Origin: Desulfobacteraceae bacterium
Lineage (GTDB): Bacteria; Desulfobacterota; Desulfobacteria; Desulfobacterales; JAABSP01
Direction: 5' to 3'
DNA length: 8,149 nt
Assembly (NCBI GenBank): GCA_011390035.1
Contig: JAABTE010000106.1
Location: forward strand, 1 to 8,149
Positions within the stretch are counted from its first letter, which is position 1. Every line of letters begins with the position of its first letter. Under the pieces are notes generated by a model, which saw only the letters and a list, made by a program, of their open reading frames with translations, searched no databases and was not told the origin of the DNA. This document shows, one piece after another, positions 1-5,890 of the stretch. A program made the position numbers and the translations under genes.

Positions 1-198
1 GGAGACCGGGTCAGGGAGATCGATCCGGCCCTGCGGGAGCGGACCCTTCAGTGGCTGCTGGACCGGGGGATGAGCCAGGAGGCGCTGCGCCCCCTGCGTG
101 AGGTGGTGGCCATGGCCGGACAGGAGCAAAGCGACGTGTTCGGCGAAGCCCTGCCCGCCGGCCTGGTCCTTCGGGATGCGGAATCCGCCTCCGCCTGA
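1..198 (+). CDS. C-terminal fragment of an unidentified protein
   Basis: The reading frame is open from the first base of the window and ends at TGA 196-198, giving the last 65 residues of a protein whose start lies outside. The visible part begins GDRVREIDPALRERTLQWLL and ends LRDAESASA. It is rich in Leu, Arg, Glu and Ala and looks helical (for example LQWLLDRGMSQEALRPLREVV). No Cys, membrane segment or catalytic motif is visible. Codon use is GC-rich like the neighbouring real genes, and no other frame is as clean here. I do not recognise the family. It converges on the minus-strand cyclic-nucleotide-domain gene. Its last codon and stop fall in or beside a 26-bp tandem repeat, so the C-terminal tail may have been altered by that repeat. 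Coding status is probable; function is unknown. Confidence 0.55.
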   Translation, partial: GDRVREIDPALRERTLQWLLDRGMSQEALRPLREVVAMAGQEQSDVFGEALPAGLVLRDAESASA

Positions 199-256
199 TG
201 CGGCTTGAGTTGGCCTTCGCCTGAGGCGGCTGGAATCAGCCTTCGCCTCAGGCGGC
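193..256. repeat. 26-bp tandem repeat, about 2.5 copies, across two convergent stop codons
   Basis: Two full 26-bp units (193-218 and 219-244) are followed by a 12-bp partial copy (245-256). Each begins GCCTGAxGCGGC or GCCTCAGGCGGC, and the two full copies end in GGCCTTC or AGCCTTC. The cores CGCCTGAGGCG (218-228) and CGCCTCAGGCG (244-254) are near-palindromes and are also reverse complements of each other, so a hairpin can form within or between copies. The TGA of the plus-strand gene (196-198) lies in copy 1, and the TGA of the minus-strand gene (complement of 248-250) lies in the partial copy. No T-run follows, so this is not a standard Rho-independent terminator, though it may act as a bidirectional stem at the convergent junction. 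Confidence 0.7.
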
Positions 257-1294
257 ATCCCCCGCGCCGAACTCGTCCATTCGCCGCACCCCTTCCATCA
301 GCAGGCTCATGAAATCAGCCAGGGGCCTTGCGGCCATGTCTGCTTCGGGAAGGATCGGCTTGAACTTGAACCGCCCCTCGGTGGACTTCAGCACCTCGTA
401 AAAGGCCTCGGGGCCCTCCAGGTCGCCATAAGCGGCCCGCACCATCTCCCCGTCCCTGAAGGCGATCTCCGCGGTCTCGCCGGCCAGCTCCAGCCGCACC
501 ACGCCGGTCTTCTGGTTCAGGTTGAACATCTGGAAAAGACCGGTGGGCGGGATTTCCGACAGCCTGCCCACGATTTCCGCGGACATCTCGTCGAAGAACA
601 TCACATTGGTGTGGGCCAGCCGCCGGGCCAGCAGGCAGGCGATGTACATCTGAAGCGACGGCGCGTTGCCCAGCATCTTGCGGAACCGCTCGCCTTCCAG
701 GTACAGCAGCTTGGTCTCCTGAAGGGTCCGCACCGTTGCGCCCACCGGCTCGCCGCTGAGCAGGCTCATCTCGCCGAAGATCTCGCCCTTGCCCAGATGG
801 GCCATGCACACATCCTCCTCGGCCAGCACCTCCACCTTCCCGGAAACGATGACGTACAGGTTCCGGCCCTCCTCGCCCCGGTTGATGATGGTGTGGCCGG
901 GCTCATACCGCCGCATTTTCAAAAAGGAGACGATGTCCGTCAGGTTGCCCTCTTCCATGGCCTGGAAAAAGGGAAACTGGCTGAGCAGATGCACGATGGC
1001 GGTCACGTCCTGCACGGGCCGATCCTCCCGGCCCAGGTCGGACGACACGGCGCCCCGGTATTCAAGCTTGATGAACCCACCGCATTCGCTGCAATCGAAC
1101 CGGTAGCGCTTCTCCGCGTCGATCCGGCCGTATTTTTTCAACACCTCGCGGATATCTCCTGCAAGGATCACGCACACGGGCTTCTTTCGCTTGCACGAAA
1201 GGGCCGTGGCGTTGAGTTCCAGTGTGTCGCCCACATTGTAAAGGGGGCATTCGTGCGCGCCGATGACTTCAATGACGGCGTCGGGTTGGGGCAT
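248..1294 (-). CDS. Cyclic-nucleotide-binding-domain protein with C-terminal DUF4388/PATAN-like domain
   Basis: The protein has 348 residues. The start at 1294 is chosen because AGGAG (complement of 1303-1307) lies 8 bp upstream; a longer frame to 1390 adds an unlikely tail. Residues 1-95 carry five Cys (16, 34, 41, 68, 71), including CSEC at 68-71, which could bind metal or be redox-active. Residues about 107-225 form a CAP/PKA-type cyclic-nucleotide-binding fold, with LYVIVSGKVEV at 146-156 and the cassette FGEMSLLSGEPVGATVRT at 173-190. The Arg that normally contacts the cyclic phosphate (PRAATV in the family) is replaced by PVGATV, so cAMP or cGMP binding is doubtful. Residues about 240-342 resemble DUF4388/PATAN (TGVVRLEL, EIAFRDGEMVRAAYG, GRFKFKP), a domain found in deltaproteobacterial signalling proteins. 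There is no helix-turn-helix, so it is more likely a signalling adaptor than a transcription factor. No membrane segment is seen. It is probably transcribed separately from fabF. Confidence 0.85.
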   Translation of the reverse strand: MPQPDAVIEVIGAHECPLYNVGDTLELNATALSCKRKKPVCVILAGDIREVLKKYGRIDAEKRYRFDCSECGGFIKLEYRGAVSSDLGREDRPVQDVTAIVHLLSQFPFFQAMEEGNLTDIVSFLKMRRYEPGHTIINRGEEGRNLYVIVSGKVEVLAEEDVCMAHLGKGEIFGEMSLLSGEPVGATVRTLQETKLLYLEGERFRKMLGNAPSLQMYIACLLARRLAHTNVMFFDEMSAEIVGRLSEIPPTGLFQMFNLNQKTGVVRLELAGETAEIAFRDGEMVRAAYGDLEGPEAFYEVLKSTEGRFKFKPILPEADMAARPLADFMSLLMEGVRRMDEFGAGDAA

Positions 1295-1316
1295 GGAGTC
1301 CTCTCCTTCCGGATGC

Positions 1317-1322
1317 GTTATA
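1317..1322 (-). promoter_or_regulatory. Weak candidate -10 element for the cyclic-nucleotide-domain gene
   Basis: On the minus strand the hexamer TATAAC, five of six matches to the sigma-70 -10 consensus, lies 22 bp upstream of the ATG at 1294. No convincing -35 is found 16-18 bp further upstream. TTTACA further up is too far for this hexamer and pairs only poorly with GATAAG. The call rests on one hexamer and its position. Confidence 0.25.
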
Positions 1323-1400
1323 TTCCGCCCCTGCTTATCATTTTTGGAGGTGAATGTAAATGAGGGATTGCGGCGCGACATGCCTTGCAAGCCTTTTGAG

Positions 1401-1466
1401 AGTCGCCGGGCGACTGACGCCCCTTCAGGGGCTTTCCCGGTATTGCCGGGGGATGCGCCCCCCGGC
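1401..1466. other. Cluster of adjacent hairpins downstream of fabF
   Basis: Several dyads lie side by side in the 231-bp gap 1295-1525. AGTCGCCGGGCGACT (1401-1415) is a palindrome around one central base. GCCCC-TTCA-GGGGC occupies 1419-1432. CCCGG-TATTG-CCGGG occupies 1436-1450. GCCGGGGG (1445-1452) pairs perfectly with CCCCCGGC (1459-1466) around a six-base loop and overlaps the previous one. They lie 60-125 bp past the fabF stop on the minus strand, where transcript ends would be expected. None is followed by a T-run in that direction, so they fit a Rho-dependent or processing end better than an intrinsic terminator. The rest of the gap shows no gene. Confidence 0.45.
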
Positions 1467-1525
1467 TTCCGGGCGTGGACGACTTTGACGGGAGCTTGGG
1501 GATCTTGGAATCGGAACAGCCGCCG

Positions 1526-2767
1526 TCAGGTCGAGAATTTTTTGAGAATCAGCGTCCCGTTTGTCCCCCCGAACCCGAAGGAATTGGACATGGCGATGCT
1601 CACGCTTGCCTTTCGCGCCACATGGGGCACATAGTCCAGATCGCACCCCTCGTCCGGGTTGTCCAGGTTGATGGTGGGCGGAATGATGCCGTCATGAATG
1701 GTCAGCGCCGCAAAGGCGGTCTCGATGCCGCCGGCGCCGCCCAGCAGGTGGCCGGTCATGGATTTGGTGGAACTCATGGGCGTGGTTTTGGCGTGGTCGC
1801 CGAAAACGGCCTTCACCGCGGCCGTCTCGTACTGGTCGTTCAACTGGGTGGAGGTGCCGTGGGCGTTGATGTAGTCGATGGCCGAAGGACCGATCCCCGC
1901 GGAATCAAGGGCCACCCGCATGCACCTGGCCATCCCCTCGCCCTCGGGGGCCGGGGCGGTCATGTGGTGGCCGTCGCTGCTCATGCCGTAGCCGATCAGC
2001 TCAGCGTAGATCCGCGCCCCCCGGTCAAGCGCCGATTCCAGGGTCTCGATGAAAAGAATGCCGGCGCCTTCCCCCACCACGAAGCCGTCACGGTCCCGGT
2101 CAAAGGGGCGCGACGCCTTTTCCGGCGCGTCATTGCGGGTGGAAAGGGCCTTCATGGCGTTGAAACCGGCGATGCATGTGGGGGTGATCACCGATTCCAC
2201 GCCGCCGGTGAACATGGCGTCCGCCATGCCCGCCCGGATGGTCTGGTACGCCTCGCCCACGCCGTGGGTGCCCGCGGCGCAGGCCGTGGCCACCGATGCG
2301 TTGGGGCCCTTGGCCTTAAAATGCATGGAGATCATGCCTGGGGCCATGTTGCCGATCATCAGGGGAATGAAAAAGGGGCTGACACGCTTGGGGCCCTTTT
2401 CCTGAAGGATGCGGGTGTTCTCTTCCAGGATCTCCAGCCCGCCCAGGCCGCAGCCGGTGATCACGCCCACCCGGTTTTCGTTCGTCTCGCAGATGACGAA
2501 CCCGGAATCCTCAAGGGCCATGCGGGCCGCGGCCACCGCGTAGGCGATGAAAAGCTGGGTCCTTCTGGCGTCTTTTTTGGGCATGAAATCCTCGGCGTTG
2601 AATCCCTTCACCTCGCCGGCGATCCGGGTGGCATAGCCGGTGGCGTCGAACCGGGTGATCTCGCCGATGCCGGAACGGCCCGCGCAGAGCGCGGACCAGG
2701 ACGCCTCAAGGCCCACGCCAAGGGGCGTGATCAGCCCGATGCCCGTTATCACGACACGCCTTTTCAA
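1526..2767 (-). CDS. fabF: 3-oxoacyl-[acyl-carrier-protein] synthase II
   Basis: FabF condenses malonyl-ACP with an acyl-ACP, releasing CO2 and lengthening the chain by two carbons in type II fatty-acid synthesis in the cytosol. The 413-residue product is full length for the family. The nucleophile Cys163 lies in TACAAGTHG, His303 in NAHGTSTQLND, and Lys335 and His340 in STKSMTGHLLGGAGG; these are the same residue numbers as in E. coli FabF. The glycine-rich C-terminal motif NSFGFGGTNGTL is present at 395-406. The thiolase-fold N-terminus reads RRVVITGIGLITPLG. The start codon is TTG, with no in-frame ATG nearby, and is fixed by a strong AAGGAGG six bases upstream and by alignment of the N-terminus. 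It lies 43 bp after acpP on the same strand, so co-transcription is likely. FabB-like specificity is less likely given the overall match to FabF. Confidence 0.97.
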   Translation of the reverse strand: MKRRVVITGIGLITPLGVGLEASWSALCAGRSGIGEITRFDATGYATRIAGEVKGFNAEDFMPKKDARRTQLFIAYAVAAARMALEDSGFVICETNENRVGVITGCGLGGLEILEENTRILQEKGPKRVSPFFIPLMIGNMAPGMISMHFKAKGPNASVATACAAGTHGVGEAYQTIRAGMADAMFTGGVESVITPTCIAGFNAMKALSTRNDAPEKASRPFDRDRDGFVVGEGAGILFIETLESALDRGARIYAELIGYGMSSDGHHMTAPAPEGEGMARCMRVALDSAGIGPSAIDYINAHGTSTQLNDQYETAAVKAVFGDHAKTTPMSSTKSMTGHLLGGAGGIETAFAALTIHDGIIPPTINLDNPDEGCDLDYVPHVARKASVSIAMSNSFGFGGTNGTLILKKFST

Positions 2768-2773
2768 TGGGGG

Positions 2774-2780
2774 CCTCCTT
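2774..2780 (-). promoter_or_regulatory. Strong Shine-Dalgarno that fixes the TTG start of fabF
   Basis: AAGGAGG on the minus strand ends six bases before the TTG at 2767-2765. It supports TTG rather than any downstream ATG as the fabF start. A near-perfect ribosome-binding site may compensate for the weaker initiation codon. Confidence 0.8.
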
Positions 2781-2810
2781 GCCTGTTTCGGTTGCGCTCG
2801 GGCATCCGGA

Positions 2811-3038
2811 TCAGTTCTTCATCACATAGTTGATGGCTTCCTTGACCGTGGTGATCTTCTCGGCGTCCTCGTCGGAGATGTCGATGTTGAACTCCTCCTC
2901 CATGGACATGATCAGCTCCACCAGGTCGAGGGAATCGGCGCCCAGATCATCCACAAAGGAGGCGTCCGGCACCACCTCGTCGATATCGACACTGAGTTTT
3001 TCCGCGATGATCTTCTTGACTTTATCTTCCGTGGACAT
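2811..3038 (-). CDS. acpP: Acyl carrier protein
   Basis: AcpP carries growing acyl chains as thioesters on a 4'-phosphopantetheine arm between the Fab enzymes. The 75-residue acidic product begins MSTEDKVKKIIAEKL and matches E. coli ACP closely through SFVDDLGADSLDLVELIMSMEEEFNIDI. Ser36 in the GADSLD motif is the pantetheine attachment site. Helix II with its acidic partner-binding face and the C-terminal AEKITTVKEAINYV segment are intact. The frame continues upstream to 3086, but the extra 16 residues come from repeat DNA. The start at 3038 is chosen by family length and by GGAAGGAG ten bases upstream, with a second AGGA closer to the ATG. It lies 43 bp upstream of fabF and 227 bp downstream of fabG. 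That long repeat-bearing gap suggests acpP may have its own promoter or processing site, which would suit the high ACP level cells need. Confidence 0.97.
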   Translation of the reverse strand: MSTEDKVKKIIAEKLSVDIDEVVPDASFVDDLGADSLDLVELIMSMEEEFNIDISDEDAEKITTVKEAINYVMKN

Positions 3039-3062
3039 TTTTCCTGTTCTCCTTCCGGCGAC

Positions 3063-3186
3063 ATCCGCCGCCTGGACATTCGTCAATCATAAAATCCGTC
3101 GCCTGGACATTCGTCAGTTATAAAATCCGGCGCCTGGACATTCGTTAATTATAAAATCCGGCGCCTGGACATTCGTCAGTTATAAA
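3063..3186. repeat. Four tandem 31-bp repeats upstream of acpP
   Basis: Four contiguous copies start at 3063, 3094, 3125 and 3156, with an exact 31-bp period and no spacers. The 15-bp core CGCCTGGACATTCGT is identical in all four. Variation is confined to the base after ATCCG and to the TCAATCAT/TCAGTTAT/TTAATTAT segment. On the minus strand each copy carries a -10-like hexamer (TATAAC, TATAAT, TATAAC, TATGAT), but no copy has a well-spaced -35. A period of 31 bp is close to three helical turns, so equivalent positions face the same side of the DNA. The array lies in the fabG-acpP gap and ends about 7 bp before the acpP ribosome-binding site, so it could be an array of regulator sites or part of the acpP leader. 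Confidence 0.9.
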
Positions 3187-3219
3187 AAAGGACGAGGCTG
3201 TAAAAAAAGACGAGGCTGT
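3184..3219. repeat. Two 18-bp direct repeats with A-tracts
   Basis: AAAAAAGGACGAGGCTGT (3184-3201) and AAAAAAAGACGAGGCTGT (3202-3219) are adjacent and nearly identical. The first overlaps the end of the 31-bp array by three bases. On the minus strand they give T6 and T7 runs 50-80 bp after the fabG stop, but no stable hairpin precedes either run, so a terminator is not supported. Confidence 0.7.
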
Positions 3220-3265
3220 GCATTTTGGTGTTGTGGCTGTGACAAATCATGCTGCAGGGGAAGCC

Positions 3266-4006
3266 CTACATGTACATCCCGCCGTTGACATGAATCACCT
3301 GGCCCGTGATGTAGGCGGCGGCCTCGGACGCCAGAAAGGCCACGGCGCCGGCCACCTCTTCCGGGGCCGCGGCCCGCCCCAGGGGGATCTGGGCCAGCAT
3401 GGCCTCCCGGGCTTTTTCACCGAGAGCGGCCGTCATGTCGGTTTCAACGTATCCGGGCGCCACCGCGTTCACGGTGATGTTCCGGGACGCCAGCTCCCTT
3501 GCCAATGCCTTGGTCAGGCCGATGAGGCCCGCCTTGGCCGACACATAGTTGGCCTGGCCGGGATTGCCGGAGACGCCCACAACGGACGAGACATTGATGA
3601 TCCGGCCGCTCCGCCTACGGATCATGGTCCTGGCCGCGGCCTTGGCGCACAGGAAGGCGCCTTTTAAATTCGTATCGAGTACCGCGTCCCAGTCGCTTTC
3701 CTTCATGCGCACCAGCAGGCCGTCCCGGGCGATGCCCGCGTTGTTGACCAGCGCGTCCAGCCGGCCTGTTGCTTCAATGACTTCCTTAAAAAAGTCTTCC
3801 ACCCCGGCCGGATCCGTCACGTCCATCCGCCGGCCCTCGGCCGCGCCGCCGGCCTCGGCCACCCGAGCGATGGTCTCTTCCGCCGCCGCCGCGTCTGATG
3901 CGTAATTGAAAAAGATCCGGGCGCCCGGCCCGGCAAAAGCCAGGCAGATGGCCCGGCCGATGCCCCGGGAACCGCCGGTGACGATGATGGTTCGGGTTTC
4001 GCTCAT
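3266..4006 (-). CDS. fabG: 3-oxoacyl-[acyl-carrier-protein] reductase
   Basis: FabG uses NADPH to reduce 3-oxoacyl-ACP to 3-hydroxyacyl-ACP, the first reduction of the elongation cycle. The 246-residue product is a full-length classical short-chain dehydrogenase. The cofactor motif TGGSRGIG is at 10-17, NNAG at 88-91, Asn113 in DTNLKG, and the catalytic Ser141-Tyr154-Lys158 in INVSSVVGVSGNPGQANYVSAKAG. The C-terminus ITGQVIHVNGGMYM is typical of FabG. The frame runs open far upstream through the neighbouring gene, but the start at 4006 is set by family length and by GGAAGGA seven bases upstream. The ATG overlaps the stop of the acyl-CoA dehydrogenase as ATGA, so translational coupling is likely. 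Other SDR substrates are possible in principle, but linkage to acpP and fabF makes FabG the best call. Confidence 0.95.
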   Translation of the reverse strand: MSETRTIIVTGGSRGIGRAICLAFAGPGARIFFNYASDAAAAEETIARVAEAGGAAEGRRMDVTDPAGVEDFFKEVIEATGRLDALVNNAGIARDGLLVRMKESDWDAVLDTNLKGAFLCAKAAARTMIRRRSGRIINVSSVVGVSGNPGQANYVSAKAGLIGLTKALARELASRNITVNAVAPGYVETDMTAALGEKAREAMLAQIPLGRAAAPEEVAGAVAFLASEAAAYITGQVIHVNGGMYM

Positions 4007-5778
4007 GATCCGGTCCTTCCAAACAGGATGTCGGCCAGCCGGTCCATGGCGGCCGTCATGCCGCGCTCGGCTTCCCATAGTGCATCCACCCCGGTGGCCT
4101 TCCGGAGGGCGTCCACCGTTGGTGCGTCGAAACCTCCCGTGCCCAGCAGGATGCGGCGGATGCCGTCGGCGGTCACCCGGGCGGTCTCCGCGGCGAAGAT
4201 CCGGCTGACCAGCCGGCGCCGCTCCGCGTCCGGAGCCCCGGCCCCGACCCCAACAGCGTTCCCGGCTCCGGCAGCGTTCCCGGCCCCGGCAGCGTTCCCG
4301 GCCCCGGTAGCGTCCCCGGCTCCGGCAGCGTCCCCAGCCCCAGCCGCGGCCGCTGCGGCCTTTTCGGCCATGCCCGCGGCCACTTCCACATGGGCCATCA
4401 TGTCCGCCAGGGTGAACATCAGGGTCTGCTGCTTTGTCAGCTTGTTTTCGTGGACGAAATCGACCATCCGGTTCAGGGCCCGGGCGCAGATGGCGATATA
4501 AGACGCGCCGGCCTCGGGCAGGGCGGCCTCCGCGGCGTCCATCCGCACGGCCATTTTTTCGTAGAAGGCGCCTTTGGTCTTTCGGACCTTTTTCCACCGG
4601 AAGGTGGAGATGATGTTCTGCTGGATCTCGCTGGCGCCCTCGTAGATGCAGGTGATCTTCACGTCCCGCTTGATCTTTTCCACGCCGAACTCGCAGATGT
4701 AGCCGTAGCCGCCCAGGGCCTGCATGGCGTCGTCCGCGGCGCGGTTGGCCGCCTCGGAGGCGAACAGCTTGGCGATGGATCCTTCCACCTCCAGGTCCTT
4801 TTCCCCCATGTCAAGCCGCAGGGCGATGGCGTCTATAAAGGCCGACACCGCCTCCAGCCGGACCACATGGGGCACGATCAGCTTGTGGGCGTAGCCCTGC
4901 TTTTCCGAAAGGGGCCCGCCGAACTGGACGCGCTCTCTGGCATAAGCTATGGCCGCGTCCAGCGCCGCCATCCCGCCGCCCACGGCCATGGAGGCCACCA
5001 TCAGGCGGGTGTAGCCGAAGACGGCGTTGGCCTGCTTCAGGCCCTTGCCCGGCTCGCCGCCGATCAGGTTCTCCATGGGTACGAAGACATCCGTCAGGGT
5101 GATGGGGGAGGTGTTGGAGGCGCGGATGCCGTGCTTTTCCTCGCCCTTGCCCGGCGCGAAGCCCTCCGCGCCCTTTTCGATCACAAAGAAGGACGGGCCC
5201 TCGGGGGTTCTGGCCAGCAGGGTGACGAAATCGGCAGCCAGCCCGTTTGAGATGAACTGCTTGACCCCGTTTATCCGGTAGCCGGATACGGCGCCGTCCG
5301 CGTCTGTGACCGGCTCGGCCCTGGTTTTCAGGGCCGCCACGTTGGAGCCGGCCTCCGGCTCGGTTACGGCGTAGGCAACCAGCGTATCGCCCTCTGCGAT
5401 GGCCCCGAGCCAGCGTGCCTTCTGCTCTTCCGTGCCCCCAACCAGCAGGGGATCGGCGCCGAGCTGGATGGCGAAAAAGGCGGTGGCGATTCCCAGGCAG
5501 ATGGACGACATTTGGCGGGTTACGGCGCAACAGTCCCGGGCGCCGCCGCCCATGCCGCCGTATTCCTCGGGAACGAACAGCAGTTGAAGGCCGATCTCCG
5601 GGCCCAGCATCTCCCGGATCACGTCCTCCGGGAAGACCTCCTTGTGATCAAACTCCCGGATCCGCTCCGGCGTCAGCAGCCGCTTTCGCAACTGCGCAAG
5701 GGTGTCCAGCACCATCTGGCGGGACTCGTCGTCAAGGCCGTAGGGCGCCTTATCGGCGCTGTCGAGCGTCGTTGTCAT
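4003..5778 (-). CDS. Long-form acyl-CoA dehydrogenase family protein
   Basis: ACADs are FAD enzymes that desaturate acyl-CoA at C2-C3, usually passing electrons to ETF. The 591-residue product has the core fold at about 1-445. Signature 1 is AVTEPEAGSNVAA (137-149), with Asn where most members have Asp. Signature 2 starts at QALGGYGY (353-360) and continues through EKIKRD. Glu380 in IYEGASEIQ is at the catalytic-base position of medium-chain ACADs, so the enzyme looks active. Residues about 475-515 are an Ala/Gly linker with GAGNAA repeats, followed by a helical C-terminal domain (516-591). Usual short ACADs have about 380 residues, so this is an extended form. The start at 5778 follows the onset of plausible sequence; the ribosome site is only GGAAAA, and the frame to 5904 adds a Pro/Gly-rich tail that I reject. 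It overlaps fabG by 4 bp. Substrate and direction are unknown; a role in lipid synthesis is inferred from context only. Confidence 0.9.
   Translation of the reverse strand: MTTTLDSADKAPYGLDDESRQMVLDTLAQLRKRLLTPERIREFDHKEVFPEDVIREMLGPEIGLQLLFVPEEYGGMGGGARDCCAVTRQMSSICLGIATAFFAIQLGADPLLVGGTEEQKARWLGAIAEGDTLVAYAVTEPEAGSNVAALKTRAEPVTDADGAVSGYRINGVKQFISNGLAADFVTLLARTPEGPSFFVIEKGAEGFAPGKGEEKHGIRASNTSPITLTDVFVPMENLIGGEPGKGLKQANAVFGYTRLMVASMAVGGGMAALDAAIAYARERVQFGGPLSEKQGYAHKLIVPHVVRLEAVSAFIDAIALRLDMGEKDLEVEGSIAKLFASEAANRAADDAMQALGGYGYICEFGVEKIKRDVKITCIYEGASEIQQNIISTFRWKKVRKTKGAFYEKMAVRMDAAEAALPEAGASYIAICARALNRMVDFVHENKLTKQQTLMFTLADMMAHVEVAAGMAEKAAAAAAGAGDAAGAGDATGAGNAAGAGNAAGAGNAVGVGAGAPDAERRRLVSRIFAAETARVTADGIRRILLGTGGFDAPTVDALRKATGVDALWEAERGMTAAMDRLADILFGRTGS
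4255..4344. repeat. In-frame 18-bp tandem repeat inside the acyl-CoA dehydrogenase gene
   Basis: Five copies with an 18-bp period start at 4255, 4273, 4291, 4309 and 4327. They are of the form AGCGTTCCCGGCYCCGGC, the last copy being more diverged. On the coding (minus) strand they encode the hexapeptide Gly-Ala-Gly-Asn/Asp-Ala-Ala around residues 480-510 of the dehydrogenase. The period is a multiple of three, so gain or loss of units would keep the frame and only change linker length. Confidence 0.9.
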
Positions 5779-5831
5779 GTTTTTTCCGTTTTTTTTTCCG
5801 ATGGGCCGCCCAGGGGCGTCCGCTGTCGGCG

Positions 5832-5864
5832 CTCCGGCGCCGCCGGGCGGGGGCGGCGCCGGAG
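5832..5864. other. Perfect 13-bp GC-rich stem between rpmF and the acyl-CoA dehydrogenase
   Basis: CTCCGGCGCCGCC (5832-5844) and GGCGGCGCCGGAG (5852-5864) are exact reverse complements around the seven-base loop GGGCGGG. The stem has 12 GC pairs of 13. It lies in the 155-bp gap after rpmF and 54 bp before the dehydrogenase ATG. No T-run follows on the minus strand, which instead has A-rich stretches (complement of 5779-5799). The stem could cause pausing, protect the rpmF mRNA 3' end or reduce read-through; a canonical intrinsic terminator is not supported. Confidence 0.65.
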
Positions 5865-5890
5865 ATCTTCCGCCAGAGCGTTTTGGTTCA

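Noticed and set aside
611..1363. 250-residue plus-strand open frame
   Set aside because: It is antisense to the cyclic-nucleotide-domain gene, which has clear domains and a ribosome-binding site.
1475..2833. 452-residue open frame on the plus strand
   Set aside because: It lies antisense to fabF and matches no family. It is rich in His, Gly and Arg, as expected for the shadow of a GC-rich gene.
3039..3086. 16-residue N-terminal extension of AcpP
   Set aside because: It comes from leader and repeat DNA. The standard ACP N-terminus and the ribosome site place the start at 3038.
3063..3186. CRISPR array
   Set aside because: The 31-bp units are contiguous, with no unique spacers, and no cas genes are nearby.
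3266..4597. fabG as a 443-residue fusion protein
   Set aside because: The upstream 197 residues are an alternate frame of the dehydrogenase, rich in Arg and Gly. FabG length and the ribosome site fix the start at 4006.
4390..5250. 286-residue plus-strand open frame
   Set aside because: It is a shadow of the acyl-CoA dehydrogenase gene with no recognisable motifs.
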